Shown here in pieces: positions 9,001 through 16,649 of a DNA stretch of 64,000 bases. The stretch covers positions 797,746 through 861,745 of the forward strand of contig NZ_CAJQZC010000002.1 of the NCBI RefSeq assembly GCF_907164555.1, read 5' to 3'. Both the position numbers and the translations under genes were made by a program. The notes under the pieces were generated by a model that worked only from the letters and a program-made list of their open reading frames with translations, did no database searches and was not told the DNA's origin. Position 1 is the first letter of the stretch. Every line of letters begins with the position of its first letter. Source of the stretch: Paraburkholderia saeva. GTDB lineage: Bacteria > Pseudomonadota > Gammaproteobacteria > Burkholderiales > Burkholderiaceae.

Positions 9001-9257
9001 ATCTGTTGCTGCGCGCGTTGGGCCTGTTCTTCATAGAACGCGCGATCGGCCTGCAGCGCTTCGGGTGTCGGCGTGGCTTCCACCGCTGCCGGTGTCGATA
9101 CGCCAGCCGCATGCAGCAGCTGCTGGCCATGTGCAATGCCGGCCGCCGCGCCACCCGCGACCGACTGTTCGGCCGCCGCAATGGCTTCGTCTACCGAACC
9201 CGCGTGCATGATCGTGCCGATGGTGTCGGTGATCGACGGGGGTGCAGCCTGCGGCAC
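6072..9257 (-). CDS. Phage polyvalent protein with zinc-peptidase domain, 3'-truncated
   Basis: A 1061-residue fragment of a much longer virion or ejection-type polyvalent protein. The N-terminal 300 residues are Ala/Gln/Thr-rich and low in complexity. A zincin-like domain follows, with VIVGHELAHQM (HExxH) near residue 402. After a Pro/Ser linker comes a domain carrying VVHDYFGHVKDGVGF near residue 870, NSWVNYGPYAEANRTA and KIGLLPEWV. Homology ends at PIKKLD. The last 20 or so residues come from the displaced recombinase 3' end. ATG 9257 is the first ATG, but the frame stays open upstream for about 40 codons into the 3' end of the primase gene, so an alternative upstream start is possible. 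Such proteins are injected or virion-associated multi-domain enzymes. This copy is probably non-functional. Confidence 0.8.
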   Translation of the reverse strand: MPQAAPPSITDTIGTIMHAGSVDEAIAAAEQSVAGGAAAGIAHGQQLLHAAGVSTPAAVEATPTPEALQADRAFYEEQAQRAQQQMREQAFDQTQANITPPVPDNAFAQREADLAAQTDALRTQGFKTAEQEHNALQADQAPAVTEAQGFNQPAAPSTLSGAMGAELTRLGKRNLNNLTTTQLGALAAHHPDPAIQDQAAQIAAGRRNAQLVADVQANPENVSTVSANGAMMHGVAAPVEPEFSGERANTTNTAADGLPVTRTTDVTPDLTTEAPAGSPAAVPARSLADTAPELQPLKAAMDADARARGQDAAPGLVPIDTASLPETRTAASNGVEGATTLSQSDAGLLQKTAAIFGKKVVLFRQEGETGGHSTEGAVLPGDAKTIYVNADAAGAHHLVIVGHELAHQMQAEAPNLYKGLQDALLAHAGEGSQNAFYRYYTNRADMSDEQVRQAMADPGVRQRMTDEFIADLVGNRFGEYRTWQQVFADAAGPKADRSLVYRIADFITSFIDKLLANTGFRKFATDDMVGNLTAVRTQVRRALSDYATQAGTKPMQHEADMLRARRDNKVEGNQPKLVEPVKAEPRADVGAEPSKAAPAPVAPREPEPSQGSIPIKKFGQPVKQFGQPRAALPTESTERGSVQINQQEQSNDREATDRTAERNATGEAVSATSPAARELQQSGVVRGSAQWLAEQSRSHQGNDLAGLPSKVEIEGLGEVEFHSFKPAQDAARAYADEHRIDYAPPKTYAKVDPQRATRIAHEFDALKDNPTDPVVRASYDAMIRETVAQYEAALKTGLNVEFIKPDQDDPYAASPRLMQLDVANNNHMWVFSTKDGYGSDFMDPRNPMIAETEHQISGQPALVNDLFRVVHDYFGHVKDGVGFRADGEENAWRSHMAMYSDLARRAATTETRGQNSWVNYGPYAEANRTAAGADTHFADQKIGLLPEWVSEEGRGDEEPSTAAGEERAQANPSSGDPQVRASGERALYLGKLDAAQEAAARAVGGITVTKTYKEQIDSLRKDLGAKLTQGIADEFYPIKKLDSDLSLFYALSARTKCREAA
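6112..6156 (-). other. Recombinant junction C, probable attachment-site product (attL-like)
   Basis: Read on the minus strand, polyvalent coding sequence (GATCAAGAAGCTG) meets GA at 6134-6133. It then passes into CTCCGACCTTTCACTG, which encodes the former recombinase C terminus (SDLSLFYALSART). This is the reciprocal partner of junction A. The exchange keeps the frame: the polyvalent frame now ends at the recombinase's old stop, whose TGA overlaps the ATG of parB. Confidence 0.6.
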
Positions 9258-9331
9258 CGTGCGCGCGGCTGCCGCCAGTTCGTCGCCAGTCGGCGTGAAC
9301 GTCGGGAACTGGTCAGCCGTGGTGCGCCCGG

Positions 9332-11908
9332 TTACGTCGACCGGCGACGCGGGTTGGGGCGTACCCCTCGTGGCCCCCGTGTCATGCCTGCTGACTCTCG
9401 TTTCCAGATCCGCGATTGCACCCGATCGGGACCGACACGGTGCCTTTCATTGCCCATGTATACGTAGCCGGCGTTGGTCAGAAACGAAGCGACAATGCTG
9501 CCCAGCTTTGCCTTACTCACGGCGCTCGTCGGGCCGAGTCGCTGTTCGACTGCGGCAACAAAGGCAGCCGACGCAACCCATTGGTCGGTGATTCCCGGCC
9601 CCTTGTCTCGTACAACCTCATGGCAGGCGGCATCGACGTCGCTCTGACTCATCTCGATAACGAGCCCCCGCATCGCCGTGATGGGCGCGCGGCCGTTCGG
9701 ATCGAAGTCCGGGTGCCAGTCGGCGAAGTGAGTCAGCCAGTACCGGAGCGCCCCCGGAAACTGATCTAGCGCGGCGTGGAGCCGAGCGAAGTAGCTCGGG
9801 TCCGACTCCATGAACCCCAGCAGGGACGCCACACTGAACCGCGTGCGAAGAAAGCAGAAACGCCGGTCGCTGTCGGTGATTGGCACCCCGTCCATGAAGT
9901 TCGACATGATCAGGTACTGCACTGTGTTGGGAGCGTCGTAGCTCGCGCTGTGCTTCGGATGTACGCTGATCGTGTCGTTCGTGAGGAAAGGCTTGATCCG
10001 GTTGGCGGCATCGAATTTATTGTGGCCGTGCATCTTCACTTCTTCGATGCCCGTCACACAGCGGTTCACCGCCCAGTCGCTGAACGAACTGCCTCCCGTA
10101 ATCTCGGCGCCGTCGAGGGGCTTCACATTGGCGGCGCCCATGATCACGCGAAGGAGGCGGACGAAGAAACTCTTACCGTCGCCTTCCGGTCCGCAGAGGT
10201 AGGGAACCCAGCGAACCTTGACACCGGGGTTCTGCACGACGAACGCGAGCCACGATTCGAACAACCCGCGCTCCCGTTCGTCGTCAAACAGATTGGCGAG
10301 ATGCGCCCGCAAGATCTCGACGGCCTGTTCCTCATCGGGGAGCAGCACGGGCGGCATCGTGGGGATCTGGGAATCGTTGTAGCTATTAGCATAGGTCAGT
10401 CCCTCCCATTCGAAGACAGCTGACTCTCGGGGGAAATAGCCGATTCGATCCACGACAGACATGCCCCATAGCTTCAGCGCTGCATCGGATGCGCTCACGA
10501 GCGGCATGCCGCTGTCATCCTTCCAAGGCATCAAGCGGTCATACTTGGCGTTGAAGGCTGCCTTGCTGATCGCAATCTTCTTTTCCAGATCGAAGAACGC
10601 GTCACCGCTTGCGACGTAGACCCATGAGTGAGCCCACTTTGGCGCGCCGTCGAGGAGTGGCGACACGTCTGGTGCCAATAGCTCGCGCACTTCCTTGATC
10701 GGGGGCTTCGTGCCGGTCATCTCTTTCAGCCGCTTCTGCACTTCACCAACCAGCTCGGCGCGATCGAGCGCTGACAGGTTCAACGTTTCTCGAATCTGTC
10801 GGGCGACGGTCCCGACGAGTGCATCGCGGTCGGCGGTCTCGATTGCAAAGCGGAGGGATATCAATCGGCTCGCAACGCCATTGCCGGCCTTCGCGCGTCC
10901 AACCTCGGCCCATTTGAGCAGAGTACCGATGCCGGCTGCGTTCTTGCGACCGCTTCGAAAACCAGCCCAACGTTCGGCACACTGCTCCGGAATATAGAAC
11001 GGCGCGCCGCTTTCATCGGTACGGTCGTCGCGGGACGAATGTTCGTCCCATAGTTCCAGCCACTCATCGCCGCCCGCGCCCTGATGGTCGAGAATCATGC
11101 CCAGCTTCAGCCAGTTGTCGCGAGTCCAGAAAGGATCAGTGGGCTCATAGATGAACGGCATCAATTCATCGCGCACACGTTCGAAAGTCCAGCGCGGGTC
11201 GGGTTGTTTGAATTCAAGTGGATCGGTGCTATCGGTCCGGATATCTATCGTGACTGCACGCGATTCGACGGGCGCGGATTGTGCCAGATAGAAGTCAGGG
11301 TTGAGGTAGCCATCGCCGTCGCTGCTGCCGCACAGAAAGTCGGCCCCGGCGTTCTGCACGGGCAGGAACATCATCTGTGCGGGCTTGACGGACGCCGCGT
11401 CGAGTGTCGAGTCAAAGTGGGCGGCGACCGTGGTGCATAGCGGCCGATATTCGGCGGGTGTCACATCGCGCGACAAAGGTATGAAAATGCGGAGGCGCGG
11501 CGCTGTAGTGGCGTGTGAACGAGTCGTGTGCCAAATGAAGGCAAAGTCCCCATATGACTTTCCGCAGTCAAGGTCGAAGAAGAGAGTGGCAGCGTTCCTG
11601 TCGAAGTCGAGCGACAGGGCAGATCTTGAGACCAGATGCTCGTCGTCGCGCTTGCCGTCGCGACAGGTGCCGAATAGCACGAACCGGTCTTTCTGCTTCA
11701 GTTCATCACGTTTCGCTTTCGACATTTCAAGAAACGCCTGATGGTCGACGGAAGACCGTGCGGGCTGCTCCAGCAGGGCCTTCAGTTCAACAAGCGTGTA
11801 GTGTCGCCCCGCATCCAGTGTGCCGAGGTTGCCTTTGCCCAGTGCGGCGGTGATAGGACGACTCGGCCCCACCGCGAGCGCAGCCACTCGCGAGAATTCA
11901 TTTATCAT
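9332..11908 (-). CDS. Prophage primase-helicase (DUF5906/SF3-like)
   Basis: An 858-residue replication protein. The N-terminal 200 residues resemble a primase-polymerase, with the acidic FFDLDCGKSYG and WHTTRSH followed by RLRIFIPLSR. The C-terminal half is a D5/P4-like ATPase with Walker A CGPEGDGKSFFVRLL near residue 580 and the downstream RFCFLRTRF arginine-finger-like segment. Proteins of this build prime and unwind phage or satellite DNA at the element's own origin. It is the central gene of the minus-strand phage operon, downstream of the regulators at 11989-12829. The tail after RIWKRE is Arg/Pro-rich and overlaps the open frame leading into the polyvalent gene. It appears intact. Confidence 0.85.
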   Translation of the reverse strand: MINEFSRVAALAVGPSRPITAALGKGNLGTLDAGRHYTLVELKALLEQPARSSVDHQAFLEMSKAKRDELKQKDRFVLFGTCRDGKRDDEHLVSRSALSLDFDRNAATLFFDLDCGKSYGDFAFIWHTTRSHATTAPRLRIFIPLSRDVTPAEYRPLCTTVAAHFDSTLDAASVKPAQMMFLPVQNAGADFLCGSSDGDGYLNPDFYLAQSAPVESRAVTIDIRTDSTDPLEFKQPDPRWTFERVRDELMPFIYEPTDPFWTRDNWLKLGMILDHQGAGGDEWLELWDEHSSRDDRTDESGAPFYIPEQCAERWAGFRSGRKNAAGIGTLLKWAEVGRAKAGNGVASRLISLRFAIETADRDALVGTVARQIRETLNLSALDRAELVGEVQKRLKEMTGTKPPIKEVRELLAPDVSPLLDGAPKWAHSWVYVASGDAFFDLEKKIAISKAAFNAKYDRLMPWKDDSGMPLVSASDAALKLWGMSVVDRIGYFPRESAVFEWEGLTYANSYNDSQIPTMPPVLLPDEEQAVEILRAHLANLFDDERERGLFESWLAFVVQNPGVKVRWVPYLCGPEGDGKSFFVRLLRVIMGAANVKPLDGAEITGGSSFSDWAVNRCVTGIEEVKMHGHNKFDAANRIKPFLTNDTISVHPKHSASYDAPNTVQYLIMSNFMDGVPITDSDRRFCFLRTRFSVASLLGFMESDPSYFARLHAALDQFPGALRYWLTHFADWHPDFDPNGRAPITAMRGLVIEMSQSDVDAACHEVVRDKGPGITDQWVASAAFVAAVEQRLGPTSAVSKAKLGSIVASFLTNAGYVYMGNERHRVGPDRVQSRIWKRESAGMTRGPRGVRPNPRRRST

Positions 11909-11956
11909 GGCGCTATAGAGTGTTGTTTATTCGACGCAGGCTTAGCCGGCGCGCAG

Positions 11957-11990
11957 CCCCCACGATTGCACGTCGCTGGGGGTTTTCTTT
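11957..11990 (+). other. Short hairpin followed by T-rich sequence
   Basis: CCCCCA (11957-11962) pairs with TGGGGG (11977-11982), and TTTTCTTT follows on the plus strand. As a terminator it would face against the flanking minus-strand genes and has no upstream plus-strand gene. Its role is unclear. It may be an antisense terminator or a remnant. Confidence 0.3.
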
Positions 11991-12315
11991 ATCCGCCGTC
12001 TTTCTCGAACTTGATCCGCGCGTGCACGGTGTAGTCACTGGCCGCTGCACCGATATAGGCCGCCACAATCGCCCCAACGTCTTCGTCCCTGATTTTCCAG
12101 CCTTCGGCGCGCGCTTTGGCTACTGCCTCAATGGCGCTTCGCAGGTAGCAATCCGCTGTCATGCATGCCTGATGCATCAGGTCGCCGTAGGACAGGTCGC
12201 CGCGTGCGCGGCCCGGTAGCTCATGCACGGATGAGGATGACGCGGTGGATGTGTCTGAGGCGCAGTAACGGTTCGCACGCGTGCGGTCAGGGAACAGCTG
12301 AGCGGTTGTTTTCAT
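11989..12315 (-). CDS. Hypothetical phage-remnant protein, 108 aa
   Basis: The 108-residue product has a Ser/Thr-rich N terminus and a conserved-looking helical C-terminal half (YGDLMHQACMTADCYLRSAI, DVGAIVAAYIGAAASDY). No family is recognised. Its ATG overlaps the stop of the upstream gene by four bases (12312-12315), a coupled arrangement like the other genes in this operon, and it precedes the primase-helicase. By position it may be a small replication or regulatory accessory of the phage satellite, but this is inference. Confidence 0.6.
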   Translation of the reverse strand: MKTTAQLFPDRTRANRYCASDTSTASSSSVHELPGRARGDLSYGDLMHQACMTADCYLRSAIEAVAKARAEGWKIRDEDVGAIVAAYIGAAASDYTVHARIKFEKDGG

Positions 12316-12638
12316 GCTTGCTCCTTCTGGCGCGCGATCCAGCCAGCGAGTTTGCGACGGTCGGTTTCCGAAAGTGTGTAGATCCCCGGGCGGGTTTTTC
12401 GGCCGTCGCGATCAACGATTACGGTGAGGGTGCAGGGGATTTCGAGGTTGCGTCTTCGGAGCTTCAGGACGGCGTCAGGCCCGTTTGCGCAACCGGACAC
12501 ACGATCGATGCGCTCGCGAGTTGCCGGGCCATTGACCAATAATCGAAGGACGCGAAGTTCGCGGGGACTGTCGGTGCCAAGGAATTCACGCTGCACCGCT
12601 GCGCCAGCGGCCACCCGGCTGCGGGAGGCATGACTCAC
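12312..12638 (-). CDS. Hypothetical protein, 108 aa, GTG start
   Basis: The frame is open upstream to 12740, but that part lies over the preceding gene. The best start is GTG at 12638, which overlaps the TGA of the AlpA-like gene as GTGA and gives MSHASRSRVA. The middle resembles a small winged-helix fold: LRVLRLLVNGPATRERIDRV, then LRRRNLEIPCTLTVIVDRDG and IYTLSETDRRKLA. This pattern is common in small phage-operon DNA-binding proteins. Overlaps with both neighbours show a tight operon. Function is unassigned; DNA binding is inferred from the helix pattern only. Confidence 0.65.
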   Translation of the reverse strand: MSHASRSRVAAGAAVQREFLGTDSPRELRVLRLLVNGPATRERIDRVSGCANGPDAVLKLRRRNLEIPCTLTVIVDRDGRKTRPGIYTLSETDRRKLAGWIARQKEQA

Positions 12639-12829
12639 TTTGCACCGCCGTTCAGCAAGGCCTGCAGGTCCGAGAGGCGCCACAGCAATTTGCGCTGAAC
12701 CTTCACCGGGCGCACAGGCCCGGTCTGGTAACAAGCCCACTGGTACAACGTCTTCGGAGAGTGGCGGATCAGGCTGGCTGCTTCCGCCGTGGTCAGCATT
12801 ACGTCATGCTGCGAGTTAAGGTAAGTCAT
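12635..12829 (-). CDS. AlpA-like helix-turn-helix regulator
   Basis: A 64-residue protein made almost entirely of a MerR/AlpA-type helix-turn-helix: MLTTAEAASLIRHSPKTLYQ, then VKVQRKLLWRLSDLQALL. ATG 12829 has AAGGGA upstream. A longer frame from 12889 lacks such a site. AlpA-type proteins are early regulators or excision activators in P4-like satellites, and this one is the first gene of the minus-strand operon leading to the primase-helicase. The stop overlaps the next start as GTGA. Confidence 0.8.
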   Translation of the reverse strand: MTYLNSQHDVMLTTAEAASLIRHSPKTLYQWACYQTGPVRPVKVQRKLLWRLSDLQALLNGGAK

Positions 12830-12922
12830 CGCCGTATCCCTTGGTTTCGACGATGCCCATTTGACTTGATGAACTGTCCTCCCCCGCAAGCCTCCCCTAT
12901 ACCCCAGCTTTGGGGAGCACGG

Positions 12923-13148
12923 TTACTCGCCTAGTTCAGCCGCACGATCAATGATTTCCGCAACACGGCCGTCGCTGCGTAGACGCTCCCACGTTTTGTT
13001 GAATTTGCTTGAGGACCACTGCCTGTCGGCTTTCAGGACGGCCCATACCGCAGTCTTCGGGGTCGCTTTTCCCGGTTTGCGCAATGGAAGTTTGTCAGGC
13101 GTGAAGTTGAGCTTTTTCAGCTCATTAAGGATCCGATCTTCCTGCTGC
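12923..13148 (-). pseudogene. 3' remnant of a gene cut by the group II intron
   Basis: The minus strand holds an open reading frame without a start that ends at 12923. It encodes about 73 residues, rich in Lys and Trp, that look like genuine protein: EDRILNELKKLNFTPDKLPL, KTAVWAVLKADRQW, SSSKFNKTWERLRSDGRVAE. Its 5' side runs directly into intron sequence at about 13148, so the upstream part of the gene is missing. The upstream exon is not visible on the far side of the intron. The product is not recognised. The stop lies about 90 bases upstream of the AlpA-like gene start on the same strand. Confidence 0.55.
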
Positions 13149-13149
13149 T

Positions 13150-14445
13150 GTGCAAGTACCTGTGAGTGACGAAGCTTGCTGCCCGCGACATGAATCCGGG
13201 AACACAGGGTCGGTGCTGCTGGAAGCGGCGCTGACGAGGGAGAACCTGAAGCAGGCGCTTAAGCGGGTGCGGTCTAACAAAGGAGCCGCTGGGGTGGACG
13301 GTCTGGATATCGATCAGACCGCACGCCATCTGGTGACGGCGTGGCCGGCGACCCGTGAGCAACTGCTGAAGGGAACGTACCGACCGGGTCCGGTACGGCG
13401 GGTAACGATCCCGAAACCGGACGGAGGCGAGCGCGAGCTTGGCATCCCGACGGTGACGGATCGGCTGATCCAGCAGGCACTGCTGCAGGTGTTGCAGCCG
13501 ATTCTGGAGCCCACATTCAGCGAGCATAGCTACGGCTTTCGGCCCGGGCGGCGTGCGCACGACGCGGTGTTAGCCGCACAGTCGTATGTGCAGTCTGGCC
13601 GGCGGGTTGTGGTGGACGTTGACCTGGAGAAGTTCTTTGACCGGGTCAATCACGACATCCTGATCGACCGCTTACAGAAACGTTTGGACGACGTCGGAGT
13701 CATCCGGCTGATCCGGGCGTATTTGAACAGCGGCATCATGGATTGCGGGATGGTCCAGCAGCGGCATCAGGGGACGCCACAGGGCGGGCCGCTATCGCCG
13801 CTGCTGGCCAACGTGCTGCTCGATGAAGTGGATCGGGAACTGGAAAGGCGGGGCCATTGCTTCGTGCGCTACGCTGACGATGCGAATGTGTATGTTCGTA
13901 GCCGTCGTGCGGGTGAACGAGTGATGGCGCTGTTGCGACGCTTGTATGGTCGGCTGCGCTTGAAGGTCAACGAGACCAAAAGCGCGGTGGCGAGCGTGTT
14001 CGGTCGCAAGTTTCTGGGCTACAGCTTGTGGGTAGCGTCCGGCGGTGTGGTGAAACGCAGGGTGGCGGCCAAACCGCTACTGGCGTTCAAGCACCGCATT
14101 CGTGAACTGACCCGTCGTTCTGGCGGGCGCAGCATGAAGGAGGTGATGGAAGGGTTACGGCGTTATGTGTTGGGCTGGAAGGCGTACTTCAGGATGGCGC
14201 AAACGCCGAGGATCTGGCGTGAGTTGGACGAGTGGTTGCGTCACCGGTTGCGTGCTATCCAGCTTAAACACTGGCGCCGTGGTACGACCATCTACCGGGA
14301 ACTGCGTGCGTTGGGAGCAAATCCTGCAGTGGCACAACAAATAGCGGCGAACAGTCGCCGCTGGTGGTGCAATAGCGGCCAGTCGCTCAATCGCGTGCTG
14401 ACGATCGAATACTTCGACCGGCTGGGCGTGCCTCGACTCTCATGA
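13150..14445 (+). CDS. ltrA: Group II intron reverse transcriptase/maturase
   Basis: The 431-residue LtrA-type protein has RT motifs in order: NKGAAGVDGLDI, PVRRVTIPKPDGG, the RPGRRAHDAV region, DVDLEKFFDRVNHD, QGTPQGGPLSPLLAN and the catalytic FVRYADDANVYV near residue 240. Next is KFLGY and the GIIM maturase domain, with LGWKAYFR and the end YFDRLGVPRLS. There is no HNH endonuclease domain after it. The GTG at 13150 is the most upstream possible start; relatives often begin a few codons further upstream. The protein should splice and mobilise its intron RNA, but the ribozyme here lacks its 5' half, so it could act only in trans. The catalytic Asp pair is present. Confidence 0.9.
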   Translation: MQVPVSDEACCPRHESGNTGSVLLEAALTRENLKQALKRVRSNKGAAGVDGLDIDQTARHLVTAWPATREQLLKGTYRPGPVRRVTIPKPDGGERELGIPTVTDRLIQQALLQVLQPILEPTFSEHSYGFRPGRRAHDAVLAAQSYVQSGRRVVVDVDLEKFFDRVNHDILIDRLQKRLDDVGVIRLIRAYLNSGIMDCGMVQQRHQGTPQGGPLSPLLANVLLDEVDRELERRGHCFVRYADDANVYVRSRRAGERVMALLRRLYGRLRLKVNETKSAVASVFGRKFLGYSLWVASGGVVKRRVAAKPLLAFKHRIRELTRRSGGRSMKEVMEGLRRYVLGWKAYFRMAQTPRIWRELDEWLRHRLRAIQLKHWRRGTTIYRELRALGANPAVAQQIAANSRRWWCNSGQSLNRVLTIEYFDRLGVPRLS

Positions 14446-14456
14446 CCTCAACTTCT

Positions 14457-14531
14457 CGAACCGCCCGGTGCGGACCCGCATGCCGGGTGGTGTGGCAGGG
14501 GTACGGCCTCTTGGCCGTCCCCTATGCCGAT
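14457..14531 (+). ncRNA. Group II intron ribozyme domains V and VI
   Basis: Domain V: CCGCCCGG-TGCG, loop GACC, CGCA, then CCGGGTGG (14461-14490). Domain VI: GGCAGGGG...GGCC, loop TCTT, GGCC...CCCC-TA-TGCC, with A14524 bulged as the branch point. It starts 12 bases after the stop of the reverse transcriptase gene, the usual distance. Confidence 0.75.
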
Positions 14532-14581
14532 TGAGACGTCCGCCGAGCCGTTCTTCGGCACCTCACCATCCACCCGCGTCC

Positions 14582-15448
14582 CTAAGCCAGCGCCAGAAAT
14601 CGCGCCAGACAAGGATTCCGGTTCGACGGCGACCACACCAGCACCTGTTCAGTCATCGGCGCATCCACCAGCGGCCTGAAGACCACCCCGGCAAGTTGCG
14701 CCTTCCGCATCGAAGCCGGTACGAGCGCGATACCGACGCCTTCATCGACAAGACTCAGCACCGTCTGCTGCAACTGCACTTCGAACCGGATGTCAGGCTC
14801 GAAGCCGCCCGTCCGGCAGTGCTCGACGATGGTTACCCGCAGCGTCGGCGCCACTTCGCTCGAAGCCATCACGAAAGGCTCCCCTGCCAGCTGCGCGATC
14901 TTCAATTGCCGCGCCCGCGCGCGCGGATGCGCCCGCGATAACGCCACGCAAAGCGGCTCTGTCACCACCGTTCGCGCCTCAAGCCCTTTGTCCGGCAGGC
15001 CAGGGAACATGATCGCTGCATCGATATGTCCGGCCAGCACCTGAGCCGCCAGATCGTTCGACACCACCTCGCGCAGGTTCAGCGCCACTTCCGGATACGC
15101 ATCGCCGAACGCACGCGCGTAGCGCGGCACGACGCTATACGCCGCGCACATCGTGAACCCGATGCCGAGCTTGCCCGCCTCGCCCGATGCAGCCGCCTGC
15201 GCATTCTTCGCGGCCTGGTCGAGCGCGGCGAGGATCGCCCGCGCGTCGCTATAGAAGCGCTCGCCGGCAGCCGTCAGCGTGACGTTGCGCGGACTTCGCT
15301 CGATCAGCGTCACGCCCAGCGATGCCTCCAGCGCAGCCAGTTGCCGGCTGAGCGGCGGCTGCGTGAGATTGAGCCGCGCCGCCGCGCGGCCGAAATGGCG
15401 GGTCTCGGCGAGCGTCACGAAATATCGAAGGGGGCGTATATCGATCAC
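14582..15448 (-). CDS. LysR-family transcriptional regulator
   Basis: The product is 288 residues, normal for LysR proteins. The N-terminal winged helix-turn-helix is residues 1-60: IRPLRYFVTLAETRHFGRAA, QPPLSRQLAALE. It is followed by the periplasmic-binding-protein-like effector domain (KLGIGFTMCAAYSVVPRYAR, GIALVPASMR). The annotated frame extends to 15499, but GTG 15448 gives the family-typical N terminus. It diverges from an AEC-family transporter with about 95 bases between them, so it likely regulates that gene and itself from the shared region. Effector unknown. The C terminus is intact despite the intron ending 50 bases downstream. Confidence 0.88.
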   Translation of the reverse strand: MIDIRPLRYFVTLAETRHFGRAAARLNLTQPPLSRQLAALEASLGVTLIERSPRNVTLTAAGERFYSDARAILAALDQAAKNAQAAASGEAGKLGIGFTMCAAYSVVPRYARAFGDAYPEVALNLREVVSNDLAAQVLAGHIDAAIMFPGLPDKGLEARTVVTEPLCVALSRAHPRARARQLKIAQLAGEPFVMASSEVAPTLRVTIVEHCRTGGFEPDIRFEVQLQQTVLSLVDEGVGIALVPASMRKAQLAGVVFRPLVDAPMTEQVLVWSPSNRNPCLARFLALA

Positions 15449-15543
15449 GATGCAGAAAAAGTATTGTCGAAGGCCGAATTCAGCATTGGATTGTATCAAC
15501 GCGAACCACTACGCTTGCGCATCTGCTGCTACAAGCCCGACCG

Positions 15544-16488
15544 ATGCTCTCGACGCTCGAAATCCTGCTGCCCGTTTTCGGGCTGATCCTTGCCGGCTTC
15601 GCCTGCCGTCGCCGCGGGCTGCTTGGCCCCACCGCCGCGTCCGAGCTGAACCGCTTTGTCGTATGGCTCGCGTTGCCCGCGCTGCTGTTCGACATCATGG
15701 CGCACACCACGTGGCAGCAGCTCGACCAGCCGGCCTTCATCGGCACGTTTGCGCTCACATGCGCAGGCGTTTTCGTCTTGATCCTGGTGATGCGCCTGTT
15801 AAACGGCCGGCATCTCGCCGACGCCAGCGTCGACGCGATCGCCGCCGCGTATCCCAACACGGGATACATCGGCTTCCCGCTGTGCATGATCGTCATCGGC
15901 ACCGCGAGCCTCACGCCGACGACGATCGCCACCATCCTCGTCGCATGCGTGCTGTTTTCGATTGCGATCGTGCTGATCGAAGTCGGCCTTCAGACGGAGC
16001 GCGCCCCGCACAGGCTCGCCATGAAGGTGATCGGATCGCTCGCGCGCAATCCATTGATCGTCGCGCCGATCGTCGGTGCCGCGATGGCCGTCGCGCACGT
16101 GGCGATGCCCGCAAGCGCGGAGACGTTCCTGAAGCTCCTGGGCGGTGCGGCGAGCCCATGCGCGCTCGTCAGTCTGGGTCTGTTTCTCGCGGAAAAACGG
16201 CCGGCAGGCGAACGATCGCGCGATGCACTGTTGCTGAGCGCAGTCAAACTCGTGCTGCAACCCGCCGTGGCGTGGTGGCTCGCGGCGCGGGTGTTCGCCC
16301 TGCCCGTGACGCTCGTGCAGATGGCCGTCATGCTGGCCGCGCTGCCCACAGGCACCGGCCCGTACATGCTCGCCGAATTCTATCGACGCGAAGCGCACAT
16401 CACGTCGCGCACCATCCTGCTCTCGACGCTCGGCTCGCTCGTCACGCTGTCGTTCCTGCTCGTCTACGTCCATCGCAGCGGCGCGTAA
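15544..16488 (+). CDS. AEC-family (auxin efflux carrier-like) transporter
   Basis: The 314-residue inner-membrane protein has about ten hydrophobic segments in two five-helix halves. The N terminus MLSTLEILLPVFGLILAGF and the AAAYPNTGYIGFPL motif near residue 103 (the N/GxPL signature of the family) identify it. The second half carries VMLAALPTGTGPYMLAEFY. Bacterial AEC proteins export or exchange small organic acids such as malate or malonate; the substrate here cannot be told from sequence. Divergent pairing with the LysR gene suggests substrate-induced expression. The start is the first ATG before the first membrane segment. Confidence 0.87.
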   Translation: MLSTLEILLPVFGLILAGFACRRRGLLGPTAASELNRFVVWLALPALLFDIMAHTTWQQLDQPAFIGTFALTCAGVFVLILVMRLLNGRHLADASVDAIAAAYPNTGYIGFPLCMIVIGTASLTPTTIATILVACVLFSIAIVLIEVGLQTERAPHRLAMKVIGSLARNPLIVAPIVGAAMAVAHVAMPASAETFLKLLGGAASPCALVSLGLFLAEKRPAGERSRDALLLSAVKLVLQPAVAWWLAARVFALPVTLVQMAVMLAALPTGTGPYMLAEFYRREAHITSRTILLSTLGSLVTLSFLLVYVHRSGA

Positions 16489-16649
16489 CTCGCCGCCGTG
16501 GTGGACGTTCCCGCGATTGATCGCCGTTTGTAAGTAATTCGCGGTAACGCCACGGTAAACGTCTGGAAAGGCGCAACCGATATGCTGCTCGTTCAAAGCG
16601 GGCAGGGACATGCCCAACGCGACTCCCTTCGGACCCAGGCGAAAAATCC

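Larger units (their letters stand above)
13148..14531 (+). mobile_element. 5'-truncated group II intron
   Basis: The reverse transcriptase reading frame begins at the very left edge, so the 5' ribozyme (domains I-III, normally several hundred bases) is absent. The 3' ribozyme is intact: a domain V hairpin (CCGCCCGG at 14461 pairing with CCGGGTGG at 14483) and a domain VI hairpin with a bulged A at 14524, seven bases before the 3' end. The intron ends GAT at 14531, matching the AY rule. The left junction cuts a minus-strand phage gene. The right side meets the 3' flank of the LysR gene. Loss of the 5' end fits abortive target-primed reverse transcription. Confidence 0.8.

Noticed and set aside
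11957..11990. Hairpin with T-rich tail considered as a tRNA or small RNA end
   Set aside because: The stem is only six pairs and there is no cloverleaf or promoter; kept only as an unexplained hairpin.
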